Source of the DNA: Chara braunii
Taxonomy: Eukaryota; Streptophyta; Charophyceae; Charales; Characeae
Direction: 5' to 3'
DNA: 34,239 nt
NCBI GenBank assembly: GCA_003427395.1
Contig: BFEA01000137.1
Location: 1,476,093-1,510,331, forward strand
Every line of letters begins with the position of its first letter. Positions within the stretch are counted from its first letter, which is position 1. Under the pieces are notes generated by a model that worked only from the letters and a program-made list of their open reading frames with translations, had not been told where the DNA came from and did not search any database. This document shows, piece by piece, positions 1 through 8,624 of the stretch. Position numbers and translations under genes: made by a program.

Positions 1-310
1 CGGTCGCCGCCTCGACCAGGTCACATGGTGTGTAGAAAAGAAGCCGGCTTTATTTATTTGCGAAGCCCGCAAGCACAACTCTCTCTCACAGCGTTTAAGA
101 GAACACCTCAGTCTCTGTAGATCGGCCCTTCACCCGAACAGCTATCACCTATGGAAATGGTTGACCTTTTAGACGGGGGGGGCGGGGGGAAGGGGGCGAA
201 TTAAGAAGATAGACCGTTTAAAGGGGGGTTGGAGGATCGCTTTCTTCTGACAGACAGGAAGATGCAGAGGGGTCTTGAGGGTAAGGGCAAGGGCCGCGGA
301 GCAGTGAATG
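1..310. other. No gene seen
   Basis: No supported coding region, RNA gene or clear repeat. A G-rich stretch lies at about 175-200. Short open frames here overlap one another on both strands and resemble nothing known. Confidence 0.4.
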
Positions 311-315
311 GGGTT

Positions 316-630
316 AGCCAGGGCGTAGTTGCACGGCTCGCCATCCGCCATCATTTTGAATGCATCTGGGAAACGCATCTGGACGTAGTTGCACAGATGC
401 ATTCAGAACTCGGGCGGATGGCGTAGTTGCACAGCTCGCCATCCGCCATCCGCCATCTGCCCAGATGCATTCAGAACTTGGGGGGATGGGGAGTAGTGCA
501 ACGAGCCGCCAGGGTGGACCCCACCGCCCGGCGGCTGGAACTGGAAAGGCATGGAAGGGCCATTTCGGACCCCACCGGGCCGCCAGGAGGTTTTGCAGAG
601 GTCTGGCGACGTCTATTTCAGACCCCACCG
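316..630. repeat. Cluster of short direct and inverted repeats
   Basis: GTAGTTGCAC occurs three times (about 326, 384, 424). CAGATGCATTCAGAACT occurs at about 396 and 463, and its complement GAATGCATCTGGG at about 358. CGCCATCCGCCA is repeated at about 338 and 437-450. GACCCCACCG occurs forward at about 519, 569 and 621 and reversed at about 1400 and 1485. The block reads as nested remnants of a small GC-rich repeat rather than a gene. Confidence 0.6.
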
Positions 631-1312
631 CCGTTGCCAAAACACGGCCAGCCGTGTTTCTACATGGCTGGCGGATGGAAAAGTCTCCGCCCGCGGCCGG
701 CGCTCTTTTCCAAAACGCCCTCCAACAGGGTTGGGAGGGCAAAGCACCAGCCGTTGGCATAGCCGACCTGTAAGGTTTGTGCTCCCACCGGAGGCAGCAG
801 CCAATAGCGATGAAGAGTGCCACACAAAAACAATTAAAAAAAACGGAGAAAAGATCAAAACAAACGAGTGCCAAGGGAAACAGGCAAGATCAAGGTCATC
901 ATCGAACCTTGGCTGATGGGTCCAAGACCACCTTGAGTTTGGTCCCTCTCTCTTACTTGGTGGATCGTCTGATGTTTCTGAGCTCCTTAGCTCATAGGCT
1001 AGCTTTCAAGATAAGATATGGCGCCCGTTTGGGTGAAGAGGTCTTGGTTAAGGAGTCATGCGTATCTGTACCGGCATAATAACTCCGGCATTTAGAGGCT
1101 ATTCAGGGAATGACTGAAGAAGGGTGGGACAGCTAATGTCTTCTGAATCTGTCATTGGAACAAATATGGTTGGCCAGGGACGCTGGACCCGGTTTCCAGC
1201 AGGTGCAGCTCCCCACGAATAGACCGGAGCCATCGAGTGCCTGCCGGCTACTACCATCAGGGGCTCTTACCACCCTGGAGGCAGTAGTTTGGCCCCGAAC
1301 GATGTTTGATTC
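631..1312. other. No gene seen
   Basis: GC-rich up to about 780, then mixed composition. No convincing coding frame, RNA gene or repeat boundary was recognised. Confidence 0.4.
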
Positions 1313-1606
1313 AAAAAAAAAAAAAAAAAAAAAAAAGAGACAGGCAACGATTGGCTGAACTGATTTGCAAAGGGTTTTCCAAGAGGAATTGGTCCTCCGC
1401 GGTGGGGTCCCGGAAAAAGTACTTCCCAACTTTCCCAAATGACTTGCCCACTTTTCGTGGCCACACGTCTTTTCCAGCCGTCGCGCGGTGGGGTCCACAA
1501 CGCTTTTCGAACAAAAAAAAACAGAAAGCATTTCGAACAAAAAAACGAACAAGTCCCTGGAAAGCAGGCACCTTGGCGTTCGACCCGTATAATTTTTTTT
1601 TTTTTT
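1313..1606. repeat. Poly(A)/poly(T) tracts around a short repeat
   Basis: A run of 24 A at 1313-1336 and of 14 T at 1593-1606 enclose sequence containing two reverse-orientation copies of the GACCCCACCG repeat seen at 519-630. The bases at about 1466-1495 are the reverse complement of those near 516-545. Facing poly(A) and poly(T) runs suggest tails of retroposed sequences in opposite orientations. Confidence 0.5.
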
Positions 1607-1867
1607 CGAATTCCACAGCCCCCGAGCCGCCGAGCGTCCAGGAGGTCTATCACAAGGGCCGTGGTCCCACTAGCAAAGGGGATAGGATAGAAATCCTGAA
1701 TCTGGCTATGTTTTATGCAGAGATACAGAAAAGCAGTTCGATCTCGATTTCCTGCTCCTGTCCTCAAACACATCCAGATTCCGGCATTCAATCCGGTGCT
1801 CTTTGCTAATGGGACCACGGCCAAGAAGTGTGGCCGAAAGCGGTGGCCGTGCCAGAGGCCTGTGGAT

Positions 1868-2058
1868 TTCTATTGGCCCTGTCCAAAAAAAAAAAAAAAA
1901 AAACAGAACTTCATTCGGCCTGCGGTTATTTGGACGGCTGGCGGCTATTTTTTCTAAAAACAATTTTATGCTGGCGGCTATTTGGACGGATGGCGGCCTT
2001 TTCCAAACAGCCTTCTATTGGCCCTGTCCAAAAAAAAAAAAAAAAAACGGAACTTCAT
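1868..2058 (+). repeat. Two copies of a short poly(A)-containing repeat
   Basis: TTCTATTGGCCCTGTCC, then 18-19 A, then C(A/G)GAACTTCAT occurs at 1868-1914 and again at 2013-2058. The motif GCTGGCGGCTATTTGGA and close variants recur between and after them. The unit looks like a tandem or nested retroposed sequence. The identical bases after the A tract show that the whole segment was duplicated, rather than two independent insertions. Confidence 0.65.
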
Positions 2059-2084
2059 AAGGGAAGCGGCTGGCGGCTATTTGG

Positions 2085-2222
2085 AAAATCGTTGGGTTCA
2101 TACCTTTCTCGGCCTTCTGGCTAAGATCAAGTGTAGTATCTGTTCTGATCAGTTTAGTATCTGATCTGTGGTCCATCGGGCCACATTAAAAAATAATAAT
2201 AATAAAAAAAATCGTTGGGTTC
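2085..2222 (+). repeat. 15-bp target-site duplication flanking the U2 retrocopy
   Basis: AAAATCGTTGGGTTC is found exactly at 2085-2099 and 2208-2222. The first copy abuts the 5' end of U2 snRNA; the second directly follows its A-rich tail. This is the arrangement left by LINE-type target-primed reverse transcription. Confidence 0.85.
2100..2186 (+). ncRNA. U2: U2 spliceosomal snRNA, 5' portion (retrocopy)
   Basis: The sequence begins ATACCTTTCTCGGCC and continues through GGCTAAGATCAAGTGTAGTA, which contains the branch-point recognition GTAGTA, then on to the TGTGGTCCAT..GGGCCACA hairpin. These are diagnostic of U2 snRNA. Only about 87 of the usual roughly 190 nt are present. The copy stops before the 3' domain and is followed by an A-rich tail with AAT repeats (2187-2207). 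It is flanked by a 15-bp direct repeat, so it is a retropseudogene and not a functional U2 gene. Confidence 0.9.
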
Positions 2223-2266
2223 TTCGGGATATCAGTAAAAATTGGAAGCATACAGAGAAGATTAAC
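2219..2266 (+). ncRNA. U6: U6 spliceosomal snRNA, 5' fragment
   Basis: GTTCTTCGGGATATCAG starts the U6 5' stem-loop, followed by AAATTGGAA and the near-invariant ATACAGAGAAGATTA (the ACAGAGA box is intact). The match ends at 2266, well short of full-length U6, and runs into an unrelated T-rich sequence. One base change (GCATAC for CGATAC) shows divergence. The upstream U2 retrocopy inserted at the very 5' edge of this fragment. Confidence 0.85.
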
Positions 2267-2298
2267 AACAACTCTTTTTTTTTGGTTTTTTTTGTCCA

Positions 2299-2422
2299 GT
2301 TGATGTAGCTCAGTGGTTATAGCACCCGTTGGAAATGAGAAAAAAAAATTAAAAAAAAAATAGCACCCGTTGGAGATGCTCATTATGGTATAATAACGTG
2401 GCGGGTTCAAAACCCCCCACCC
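2299..2422 (+). mobile_element. tRNA-derived SINE head, interrupted
   Basis: The start GTTGATGTAGCTCAGTGGTT resembles a tRNA 5' end with an A box. GGGTTCAAAACCCCCC at 2403-2418 resembles the T arm and B box. Between them, TAGCACCCGTTGGA occurs twice (2320-2333 and 2361-2374) around a 27-bp A-rich insert. No anticodon arm can be folded, so this is a tRNA-like SINE promoter rather than a tRNA gene. Confidence 0.65.
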
Positions 2423-2429
2423 TTGCGCA

Positions 2430-3234
2430 TGGACAGGGGCAGGGCGTAAGAATGATGCACAACTGGACACACACACCCTTGGGCTACGAAGTGGTCCTTC
2501 GTAGGTAGCTTTCCTCTAGGGACAATAGTCCCGAACCTCATCCCAACGGGGAGAGGCGAAATGTTGTCGAAAGTTTTTGTAAATTCACAATAATTATTTT
2601 AATCGCCGATAAATCGTGAAAATCGACGAACCGTAGTTAAATTCCACCCTTAACAACTGTAAAATAAGAAAAGGAATTATTTTCACTTCCTTAGAATTTT
2701 TCCTAATTAATATTAGATAAAATCTAGAAATTGTGGAAAAGGGGGTTACAAGGGCCAGAAGTCAGTGACAAATTGTGGTCGGCACCTAACTCGGGGTCTC
2801 TCTCTATATGAAAAAGAAAAAGGAATTTTTCTTTTTTTAGTCGAATTTTTGTGAATTAATTGATTATAAATTGAAAGAAATTCCTAAGTAAGTGCAGAGA
2901 GAAGTCGGAACTCGTCTCAAATTTTCTTTTGTGTTACTACCTAAGCCCTAAGCCCTGGGGTAGGGATAGACCCAAAATTTAGTCTTTTTTGAATATTTTA
3001 TTAATTAAAGTTCTAAAAATTCATTAAAAATCATAAAGATGGCTTAAAAATTACGTACGCTTCATTTATTTAGTGCTTAATAGATTTCTTATTTGGAGGT
3101 GACTTTCACTGGTCAGGAGGGCGCTAGAAGGGTACGCAGGACGAGTTCCCTCGAGGGGACCCGAGTAGGAAATGTAGGAGCCCTGTTCGAGCCGGGAGTT
3201 CGGTGCCCCTCACGTCTAGGATACATCTGATTGG
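2430..3234. other. AT-rich stretch without a recognised gene
   Basis: Many T- and A-runs and stops in all frames. A TATA-like CTCTATATGA is near 2803. The reading frame of the downstream gene stays open back to about 3103 if TAG codons are ignored (3166, 3175, 3217), but no homology supports coding upstream of 3235. It could be a leader or LTR-like region; no matching terminal repeat was found. Confidence 0.4.
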
Positions 3235-4273
3235 ATGTGGTGGCTCGAGGACGTTGAGGTGTATGAGGTCGATCGTGCCTAGGAGGTAGAACCCCCCGAG
3301 CTTATAGAGGGGGACTTAGTGGAGTTCACGCTCCCCGCTCGATCTACTCACTGGCAGGACGGCCAGTTCCGATGGAGGTCTGTCCTCTTGTCCTCCGGTG
3401 CTTGGCTCTGGACGTAGAGAGAGCACCAGAGGGGGGAGGAGGGAGACCTGGCGGGCGGGTTAGTGAAAGCTTATCTGTACCTGAGGGTAGAGACGACCAA
3501 GGAGGTTGCTTCGGGTTTTGTGACGTGGGGGACCAGTTGTGTCATCACTAAAGCCCTACGGTATTTACAGGAGGAGATTGACGCGTTTCGGGCAGACGAC
3601 GAGCAGGACCCGTTGACCTTGTTTCTCGGACGACCTCCCGTCACTATCACGGGGGATCTCCTGATAGCACGAGACAATTTGTTTCCATATTCAGGGACTA
3701 GCTTGAAATCAGTTGTCCCCGCTTTCGTGGTAAACTCTGTTTTCGGAGGAGTGGGAGGCTTGGTTGAGGCTTACCTCACATTCAGAGAGCTCGAGCTCTT
3801 TGCCCGAGGATACCTCAACACTTGCTATATATACTACTCCCTCACGATCGCAGAACCTCGCTGGGGGAACGAGAGAGTTCAGCTCATAGAGCTGATCTGC
3901 TCCTTAGGATACAATTACGAGAGGGGCGTGCCCCCGCCCTCGTACGTATGGGACCTGTTGGACCGGGAGCTCAAGGCATGAGTATATTACCTACATAGGT
4001 TGGCTCTTCTCAGAGGACTGGACCAGTTGGTGGAGTGAGGATGCCAGCCCCCTGATATACGACTACCAGTTGACGCGGTATTATCAAGCGATAGGGCTCC
4101 CTCCGTACCCCATAGAGGACGAGTTAGACGACGACGAGTGGGTTAAGGACGACGACGAGGAGGCCTGGGAGCCTGACAGGGTCGACTCTGAGGACGAGGG
4201 CGCTAAGTCTGGAGAGGAACTCAACATCATCGGCGCTCCCTTCCTGAGGATAGGAGTCGCCATCAGGGCCTAG
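3235..4273 (+). pseudogene. Family 1 protein, copy A (unrecognised, degenerate)
   Basis: I do not recognise this protein. From ATG 3235 the frame contains TAG at 3280 and 3415, an uninterrupted stretch at 3418-3978, a TGA at 3979, and a continuation in the next frame to 4273. Homology to copies B and C supports the whole span. The N-terminal FTLPARSTHW..W.SVLL..GAWLW region aligns without gaps to LPAKG..SILL..LW in B and LPVRL..WLARG..LW in C. The middle VPAFVVNSVFGG..LVEAY aligns to VPVFVAEELWG..VVETY and LPTFVIEQTYGS. The C-terminal part after the frameshift (YITYIGWLFSE) aligns to YLAGVGQLLSE of B and ends in a strongly acidic tail (DDDEW..DDDEEAWEPDR). No signal peptide or catalytic motif is evident. 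Confidence 0.65.
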
Positions 4274-4386
4274 GCGAGACCGGGCAGAGCGACGCGTATC
4301 GGAGGCAGACCTATAGTACGGGATAGGAAAGGTGGAGGTTGAGCGGAGCCAACCCCCAGTGCTAGGCAACCATTGAGCATGATAAG

Positions 4387-5572
4387 ATGGTAGAGTCAGT
4401 TGACAGAATTGAACTCCCGATCGATAATCTTAGATGGCTTAGGGCTCCCGAGATCGTGGCAACCGACAGACTGGAACTTGACCTACCGGCCAAGGGTGTG
4501 GATAGGGCTGGACATCAGAGTCGGTGAACGTCAATTCTGCTAGGGCTAGACGTATACTTGTGGGCATACGTGGTAGAGACTTTCGAGTCAGACAGCCAGC
4601 AGTGGCGAGCACCCGGGACGACGAGTATTGAGGGTATACGACACATCTACTACTCGCACTCGATATGCGACCGTCTATTTTGAGGGGCTGGTGCATGATC
4701 ACTGTCGCGGCGAGCAGGAGGCGAGAGCTATCCTGTCAACACAGACAGAGGCTGCTCGAAAGGAGGTCGAGGGATTGCACACTCCAGCTAGGGCAACAAG
4801 GACGGCTTTCCGGATCGGTGGGAGCTTTCCATTCCCCAACATTCCACTGCGGGTGACAGTCCCGGTTTTTGTAGCAGAGGAGCTCTGGGGTCTGGGCCAC
4901 GTTGTCGAGACTTATTTTGCTACTCTCTAGTTAGACGACTTGACCAGGAGGTTGACGGACCGGGACTGGGTTGCCTATGCACAGTTTATCGGGGGACCTC
5001 TCGTTGGGGAAAGAGGGCTCCAACTCGTAGAGTCCATTCAAGCCCTAGTACCGTCTGAGAGTCGCGAGTCGCGTTTTTCATGCCAGCCTTCGGAGTTCTG
5101 GTTAGCGTTGGAGAGAGAGGTTCGGAGACCCCCAGACTACTTAGCGGGAGTAGGACAGCTCCTGAGCGAAACTCATGACGAGAGACCTGCTCCTTTTGTC
5201 TCGATCTGGGAGGTTGAGGAACATTATCGGCGGATATACCGCGATCGGGAGGACCTTGGCTGGTATGCTGACGATAGAGAGTGAGGCGATTTCGACAATA
5301 TAGAGCCTTGGGGAGTCCAGGACCAGGGTTGGGGAGACTTGGAGTTAGACGCACGTCGAGATGATCAAGAAGACGGGGAGGATGGCCGCATAGGCGATGA
5401 GATGCCAGATGAGGATTGTTGGGGACACCTCCACTGGGCCGAGGGGCAGGAGCATATCCCTTGGGGGCACGAGATAGGTGAGGATGGAGATGTGGATATA
5501 TGCTACACGCGGACGAGGTTCAGTGACGGAGGCGACGCGTATGTTCTCAACACCAAGGGACGAAGCGCATAG
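4387..5572 (+). pseudogene. Family 1 protein, copy B (degenerate)
   Basis: Paralogue of the 3235 gene, placed by alignment. The N-terminal part is in the frame of ATG 4387 (PEIVATDRLELDLPAKG..), with TGA at 4525 where copy A has Trp. The frame then shifts by one somewhere near 4600. In the second frame there is a TAG at 4928 where copy A has Glu, in a 45-residue ungapped alignment (VETYFATL, stop, LDDL against VEAYLTFRELEL). A TGA at 5282 precedes an acidic, Gly/Asp-rich tail that ends at 5572. The order of segments (LPxR/K..LW, VPxFV..VExY, YLxxVGxLLSE, acidic tail) matches copy A. Function unknown. Confidence 0.6.
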
Positions 5573-5677
5573 GACCGAGGTAGTCGTAGGTTTATAGCAT
5601 AAGTGTTCTGTGAAAGGAGAAAGAAGCTAGGAGAGAGGTAGAGACGATGGTGAGGATTACAGATGGGCAGACAAGTG

Positions 5678-6160
5678 ATGTCCTTTAGACGGGTATATTG
5701 GGAGCAGTTAATCACCGAGGGACGAGGCCCTACAAAAGAGGAAATTAATGACGTCATACGATCCTTGAACAAGAAGACAAGGAGAGAGGTTCTCCCATAC
5801 GAGCTCGTTACTTACGAGTATGTTCAGGGAGGAGGTATAGATCACCGACGCGTGTACATTCTTACATACTGCTTCGTTAACCTTGATGAGTACGACGTGA
5901 GGATCTACGTTCCTGCGACCCGGGCAAGGGCGTATCTGAGCGAGAGAGCTTGGAACAACGCGTTTAGATTAATGATAGGAGAGGTGTACCGCTTGGAACA
6001 AGAAAGTAAGACAGTTTGTTGGCATACTGGGATCGAAGTGTTCGAAGAGATTCCAATTCCTTCGGTTACAGGGAAGAACCTATCTAGGTATAGATGACAC
6101 GAGATGATAGAGTTTGTGACACGGATTAGAGATCAGGGGCATTCACACTTGCATCGATGA
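5678..6160 (+). pseudogene. Family 2 protein, copy D1
   Basis: Unrecognised protein. It has a clean frame from ATG 5678 (an in-frame ATG at 5663 is also possible; 5678 matches the MS- start of the paralogues) to TGA 6095. Core motif: REVLPYELVTYEY, then RRVYILTYCFVNLDEYDVR, then IYVP. It aligns to copy D3 (REIIPYEVKRYEL, RLYVMTVRF..DVYDVRVYLP) and to the broken copy D2. The alignment continues without gaps past TGA 6095, which sits opposite Phe in D3, for about 20 more residues (MIEFVTRI against VVELALRL) to TGA 6158. The C-terminus therefore appears truncated by a nonsense change. Predicted soluble, no signal peptide. Confidence 0.6.
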
Positions 6161-6166
6161 GGCGGA

Positions 6167-6928
6167 ATGGTGATGAGGAGTCGCTCGGGTGTATGGTTGG
6201 CTTACGTCCTAACACGCGATTCGGACTCCTATAGAGTGAGGAAACTGATAGGACCGAGGGAGAAGGCTGTGGGATACGATATCCCTCTTCCGGTGCGCTT
6301 AGAGGAGATAGCGAGCATACTGATCCGACACTTTGGTACTTGGTTGGCTAGGGGCGTCTTCTTGTGGATTGTAGTCTTAGAGGATATAGGTTTTGATATC
6401 CCTCGATGACTGGAAGGCATATGACATCTTGTGTTTGACAAAACACGAGACCTTGAGATAGGGCTAACACTCGTCGGTGTTAGCATGGACTGGTGGAAGT
6501 ACGAGGTCTTAGCAGGATCAATAGTGAGACGGCGGCTGACGAGATTTGCAGAAGAGAGGCCGTTCACCGTCCGCGTTGTAATCGGGCCCCCGCACCCAGT
6601 CTTCTATCCTGTAGAGAGCTGGAGGTTGGCTCTCCCTACATTCGTAATAGAACAAACCTATGGAAGCGTGGACTGTCTGACTAAAGCAGTTAACCACACG
6701 TTGTACGCGCTCTGCTTAGGGCTATCACTTAGATTTAAGGAGGCGTACTACGCAGTTTGTGTGAGGTGGGGACAACCGGACAAGGAGATGCTAAGAGACT
6801 TGATCGACGCCACTTGCTGGATAGACTGTTTGAGGCCGGTCGATCTGATTGACTATTGTCGAAGACGCATAGAGGACCGATATGCTGGCTTGGAGGAGCT
6901 GAGGTATCTATTTTGGGACCAACGATAG
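6167..6928 (+). pseudogene. Family 1 protein, copy C (degenerate)
   Basis: Third Family 1 member, in one frame throughout. The N-terminal piece (6167-6409) carries IPLPVRL..LW, aligned over 30 ungapped residues to copy A. Two TGA codons (6407 and 6422) interrupt it. The second piece (6431-6928) carries LPTFVIEQTYGSVDCLTKAV and a C-terminal RRRIEDRYAGLEELRYLF, matching EREVRRPPDYLAGVGQLLSE of copy B. It ends at TAG 6926 and lacks the acidic tail of A and B. It directly precedes the first Family 3 gene, 5 bases away. Function unknown. Confidence 0.6.
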
Positions 6929-6933
6929 GAGCT

Positions 6934-7191
6934 ATGCCAGGTCGAATGACTACAAGGATTAACGTAAGCAGACAATTAGTGAACGAAGGGTTCACAGTCA
7001 TTGTGACCATCTTACTCAGAGCACACATAGACGAGGACCTGACAGAGTAGGAGTGCTTTCGACGAGCCAGAGAAGTCATACGTGAGTACCGACCAGGAGT
7101 CCTCGTATGCGTGACCTTCCAGACAAAGATAACGTACGAGGTGATGGTAGGGTCGGCTAGATACCTACGCGAAGAATTGTTATTTGAATAG
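6934..7191 (+). pseudogene. Family 3 protein, copy F1 (one internal TAG)
   Basis: Small unrecognised protein of about 85 codons from ATG 6934 to TAG 7189, interrupted by TAG at 7048. The stop lies inside an ungapped alignment to copy F2: VTILLRAHIDEDLTE, stop, ECFRRAREVIREYRPG against LQILLRVSINEELSDNEYKEFAEDVIREQRLG. In F2 the position is Asn; in copy F3 (VIEEVECTRRA) it is Val. The consensus is SRxL, xILLR, V(I)RE and YEV. It begins 5 bases after copy C ends. Confidence 0.6.
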
Positions 7192-7217
7192 ATGGTACTG
7201 AAAGTCTGGGGAAGGGT

Positions 7218-7373
7218 ATGAGTCGGGCTTCTTTGTCATGACATAGCGTGAGCCAGCACTATATCGACATAGACCCCGAGCTTCGTACTCTCTCCGATGA
7301 GATCGCAGAGGCTCTGACTCGTGGAGGAGCGTGGATGATAGGAATCCTCGAGTGACCGCTCTTGGGAGATTGA
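7218..7373 (+). pseudogene. Possible Family 4 remnant, copy G1
   Basis: A frame from ATG 7218 with TGA at 7239, 7353 and 7371 contains YIDIDPELRTLSDEIAEAL, which weakly resembles RIIDPVSKQVKELGNKI of copy G2. Its position between F1 and F2 fits the F-G alternation seen in the next two pairs. The similarity is short, so the call is tentative. Confidence 0.3.
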
Positions 7374-7399
7374 CGAGCCGTCTGCTTGCTGACGAGTGA

Positions 7400-7690
7400 T
7401 ATGAGCCTTCCTTGCGCCGACTCCCGTATGCTCGAGCAATTTCTAGACACTTAGCATGCGACGACGAGACGCTACAGATTCTGTTGAGGGTGAGTATAAA
7501 TGAGGAACTGTCTGACAATGAGTACAAAGAATTTGCGGAGGATGTCATACGGGAGCAGAGGTTAGGAGCACTGAGGGAGGTAACAATGCAGAGTTGGATG
7601 GTGTATGAGGTGGCCGTCTGCGTAAAGGGGAGAGTGCGCTTAGAGATAGTTCGAGACGAGACACCCACGGAAGCTCGGAGCAAGATGTGA
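7400..7690 (+). CDS. Family 3 protein, copy F2
   Basis: Unrecognised protein of up to 96 codons ending at TGA 7688. No ATG is available at the 5' end: the frame opens after a TGA at 7397, and TTG 7412 is the first alternative start, so the N-terminus may be lost or in another frame. SRHLACDDETLQILLRVSIN matches SRQL..TILLRAHI of F1, and the Glu-rich middle and VYEV match over about 47 ungapped residues. The 3' end overlaps the start of the G2 frame. Confidence 0.5.
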   Translation, partial: YEPSLRRLPYARAISRHLACDDETLQILLRVSINEELSDNEYKEFAEDVIREQRLGALREVTMQSWMVYEVAVCVKGRVRLEIVRDETPTEARSKM

Positions 7691-7979
7691 TAGGTGCTTG
7701 GAACTTAGAGAGAGATGCACGGAAGAGGATGAAAAATGTGGATGAGAGAGTGAAGAAAGTCCAAAGCGTATTATAGACCCTGTATCGAAACAAGTCAAGG
7801 AGTTGGGCAACAAGATTCGGGACTGCGGATCCAGCAAGAGTGGGAGTGAGTTGCGTGGAATAAAAGCAACGACGAGGGCGTTAGAGAGACTCTTCAGAGA
7901 GGACAGAGAATTCTTCAGAAGGTGGCGTCTAGACTTTCTGGAGAGCGTAAAGGCGAGAGATCATAATAGCGAGGAATGA
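7689..7979 (+). pseudogene. Family 4 protein, copy G2
   Basis: Highly charged frame ending at TGA 7977, with TGA at 7743 near its start and uninterrupted from 7746. SPKRIIDPVSKQVKELG and LRGIKATTRALERLF align to SPRENVRLLERGAKKAG and LRMLKAHNRYWKEMI of copy G3 with a three-residue gap. Probably helical. There is no independent ATG near the start. Because G3 shares a frame with F3, F and G may once have been one protein of about 170 residues. Confidence 0.5.
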
Positions 7980-8084
7980 GAACGGTCATCAAAGTCGACG
8001 GAAAGGTCAGAGGAGTTGTTCGAGGCTACAATGCCGAAAGAAAAGGAGGATGTGGAAGGGACGTCCGGACAATGAAAGGAGACA

Positions 8085-8342
8085 ATGAGCAGAACGAGTC
8101 AGTATACCAATGATAAGTTTTCCTTGCATGTCGTAGGGAAGTTAGATGGATCGTTGGCCTGTGTAATGATACAATTAGAACACCTAGCGAGACTCGGCGT
8201 GATCGAAGAAGTAGAATGCACTCGACGAGCGGTGAAGGAAGCGCGGAAGATTGGACTCTGGGTAGGAGAGGAGACCGTGCGTTTGATTAAGTACGTACGA
8301 TGCGTGTCTCCCTTCGATGAGCGGCCCTTATGTAGGGCGTAG
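8085..8342 (+). CDS. Family 3 protein, copy F3
   Basis: 85-codon frame from ATG 8085 to TAG 8340. VIEEVECTRRAVKEARKIG aligns to the region around the internal TAG of F1 (ECFRRAREVIREYRPG); the hydrophobic LACVMIQLEHL precedes it. The reading frame continues past TAG 8340 directly into Family 4 copy G3. No known domain is recognised. Confidence 0.55.
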   Translation: MSRTSQYTNDKFSLHVVGKLDGSLACVMIQLEHLARLGVIEEVECTRRAVKEARKIGLWVGEETVRLIKYVRCVSPFDERPLCRA

Positions 8343-8600
8343 CGCGAGTCCCCTAGAGAGAATGTGAGACTCTTGGAGAGGGGGGCGAAGAAGGCTGGAG
8401 AGCTAGCAGGGGTTATAGTAAACGGCTCTGTTCTCAGAATGCTCAAGGCTCATAACCGGTACTGGAAGGAAATGATTAAGACCTTAGAGGATGTTGAAGA
8501 TTTTGAGGATATAGACGATTTTGAGACGTTCTACGTATTCTTAGAGGATTCTGCGGAAAGGATCATGTTGGCCCTAGCGTTAACCGCGATGGAGTGCTAG
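8343..8600 (+). CDS. Family 4 protein, copy G3
   Basis: Same reading frame as F3, separated from it only by TAG 8340. No ATG near the start (GTG 8364 is the first alternative), ending at TAG 8598. SPRENVRLLERGAKKAGEL and LRMLKAHNRYWKEM pair it with G2. An acidic stretch (LEDVEDFEDIDDFETF) follows, then a hydrophobic C-terminus (IMLALALTAMEC). It is probably the C-terminal half of an F-G protein. The next gene (D2) starts 24 bases downstream in the same frame. Confidence 0.5.
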   Translation, partial: RESPRENVRLLERGAKKAGELAGVIVNGSVLRMLKAHNRYWKEMIKTLEDVEDFEDIDDFETFYVFLEDSAERIMLALALTAMEC

Positions 8601-8624
8601 GTGGTTCATGGAGATGGATGAGAG

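Noticed and set aside
2100-2266. Functional U2 and U6 genes
   Set aside because: Both are truncated at the 3' end; U2 has an A-rich tail and target duplications, and no upstream promoter elements were recognised.
2943-2965. CTAAGCCCTAAGCCCTGGG as telomeric repeat
   Set aside because: Unit differs from the plant telomere repeat and is present only twice.
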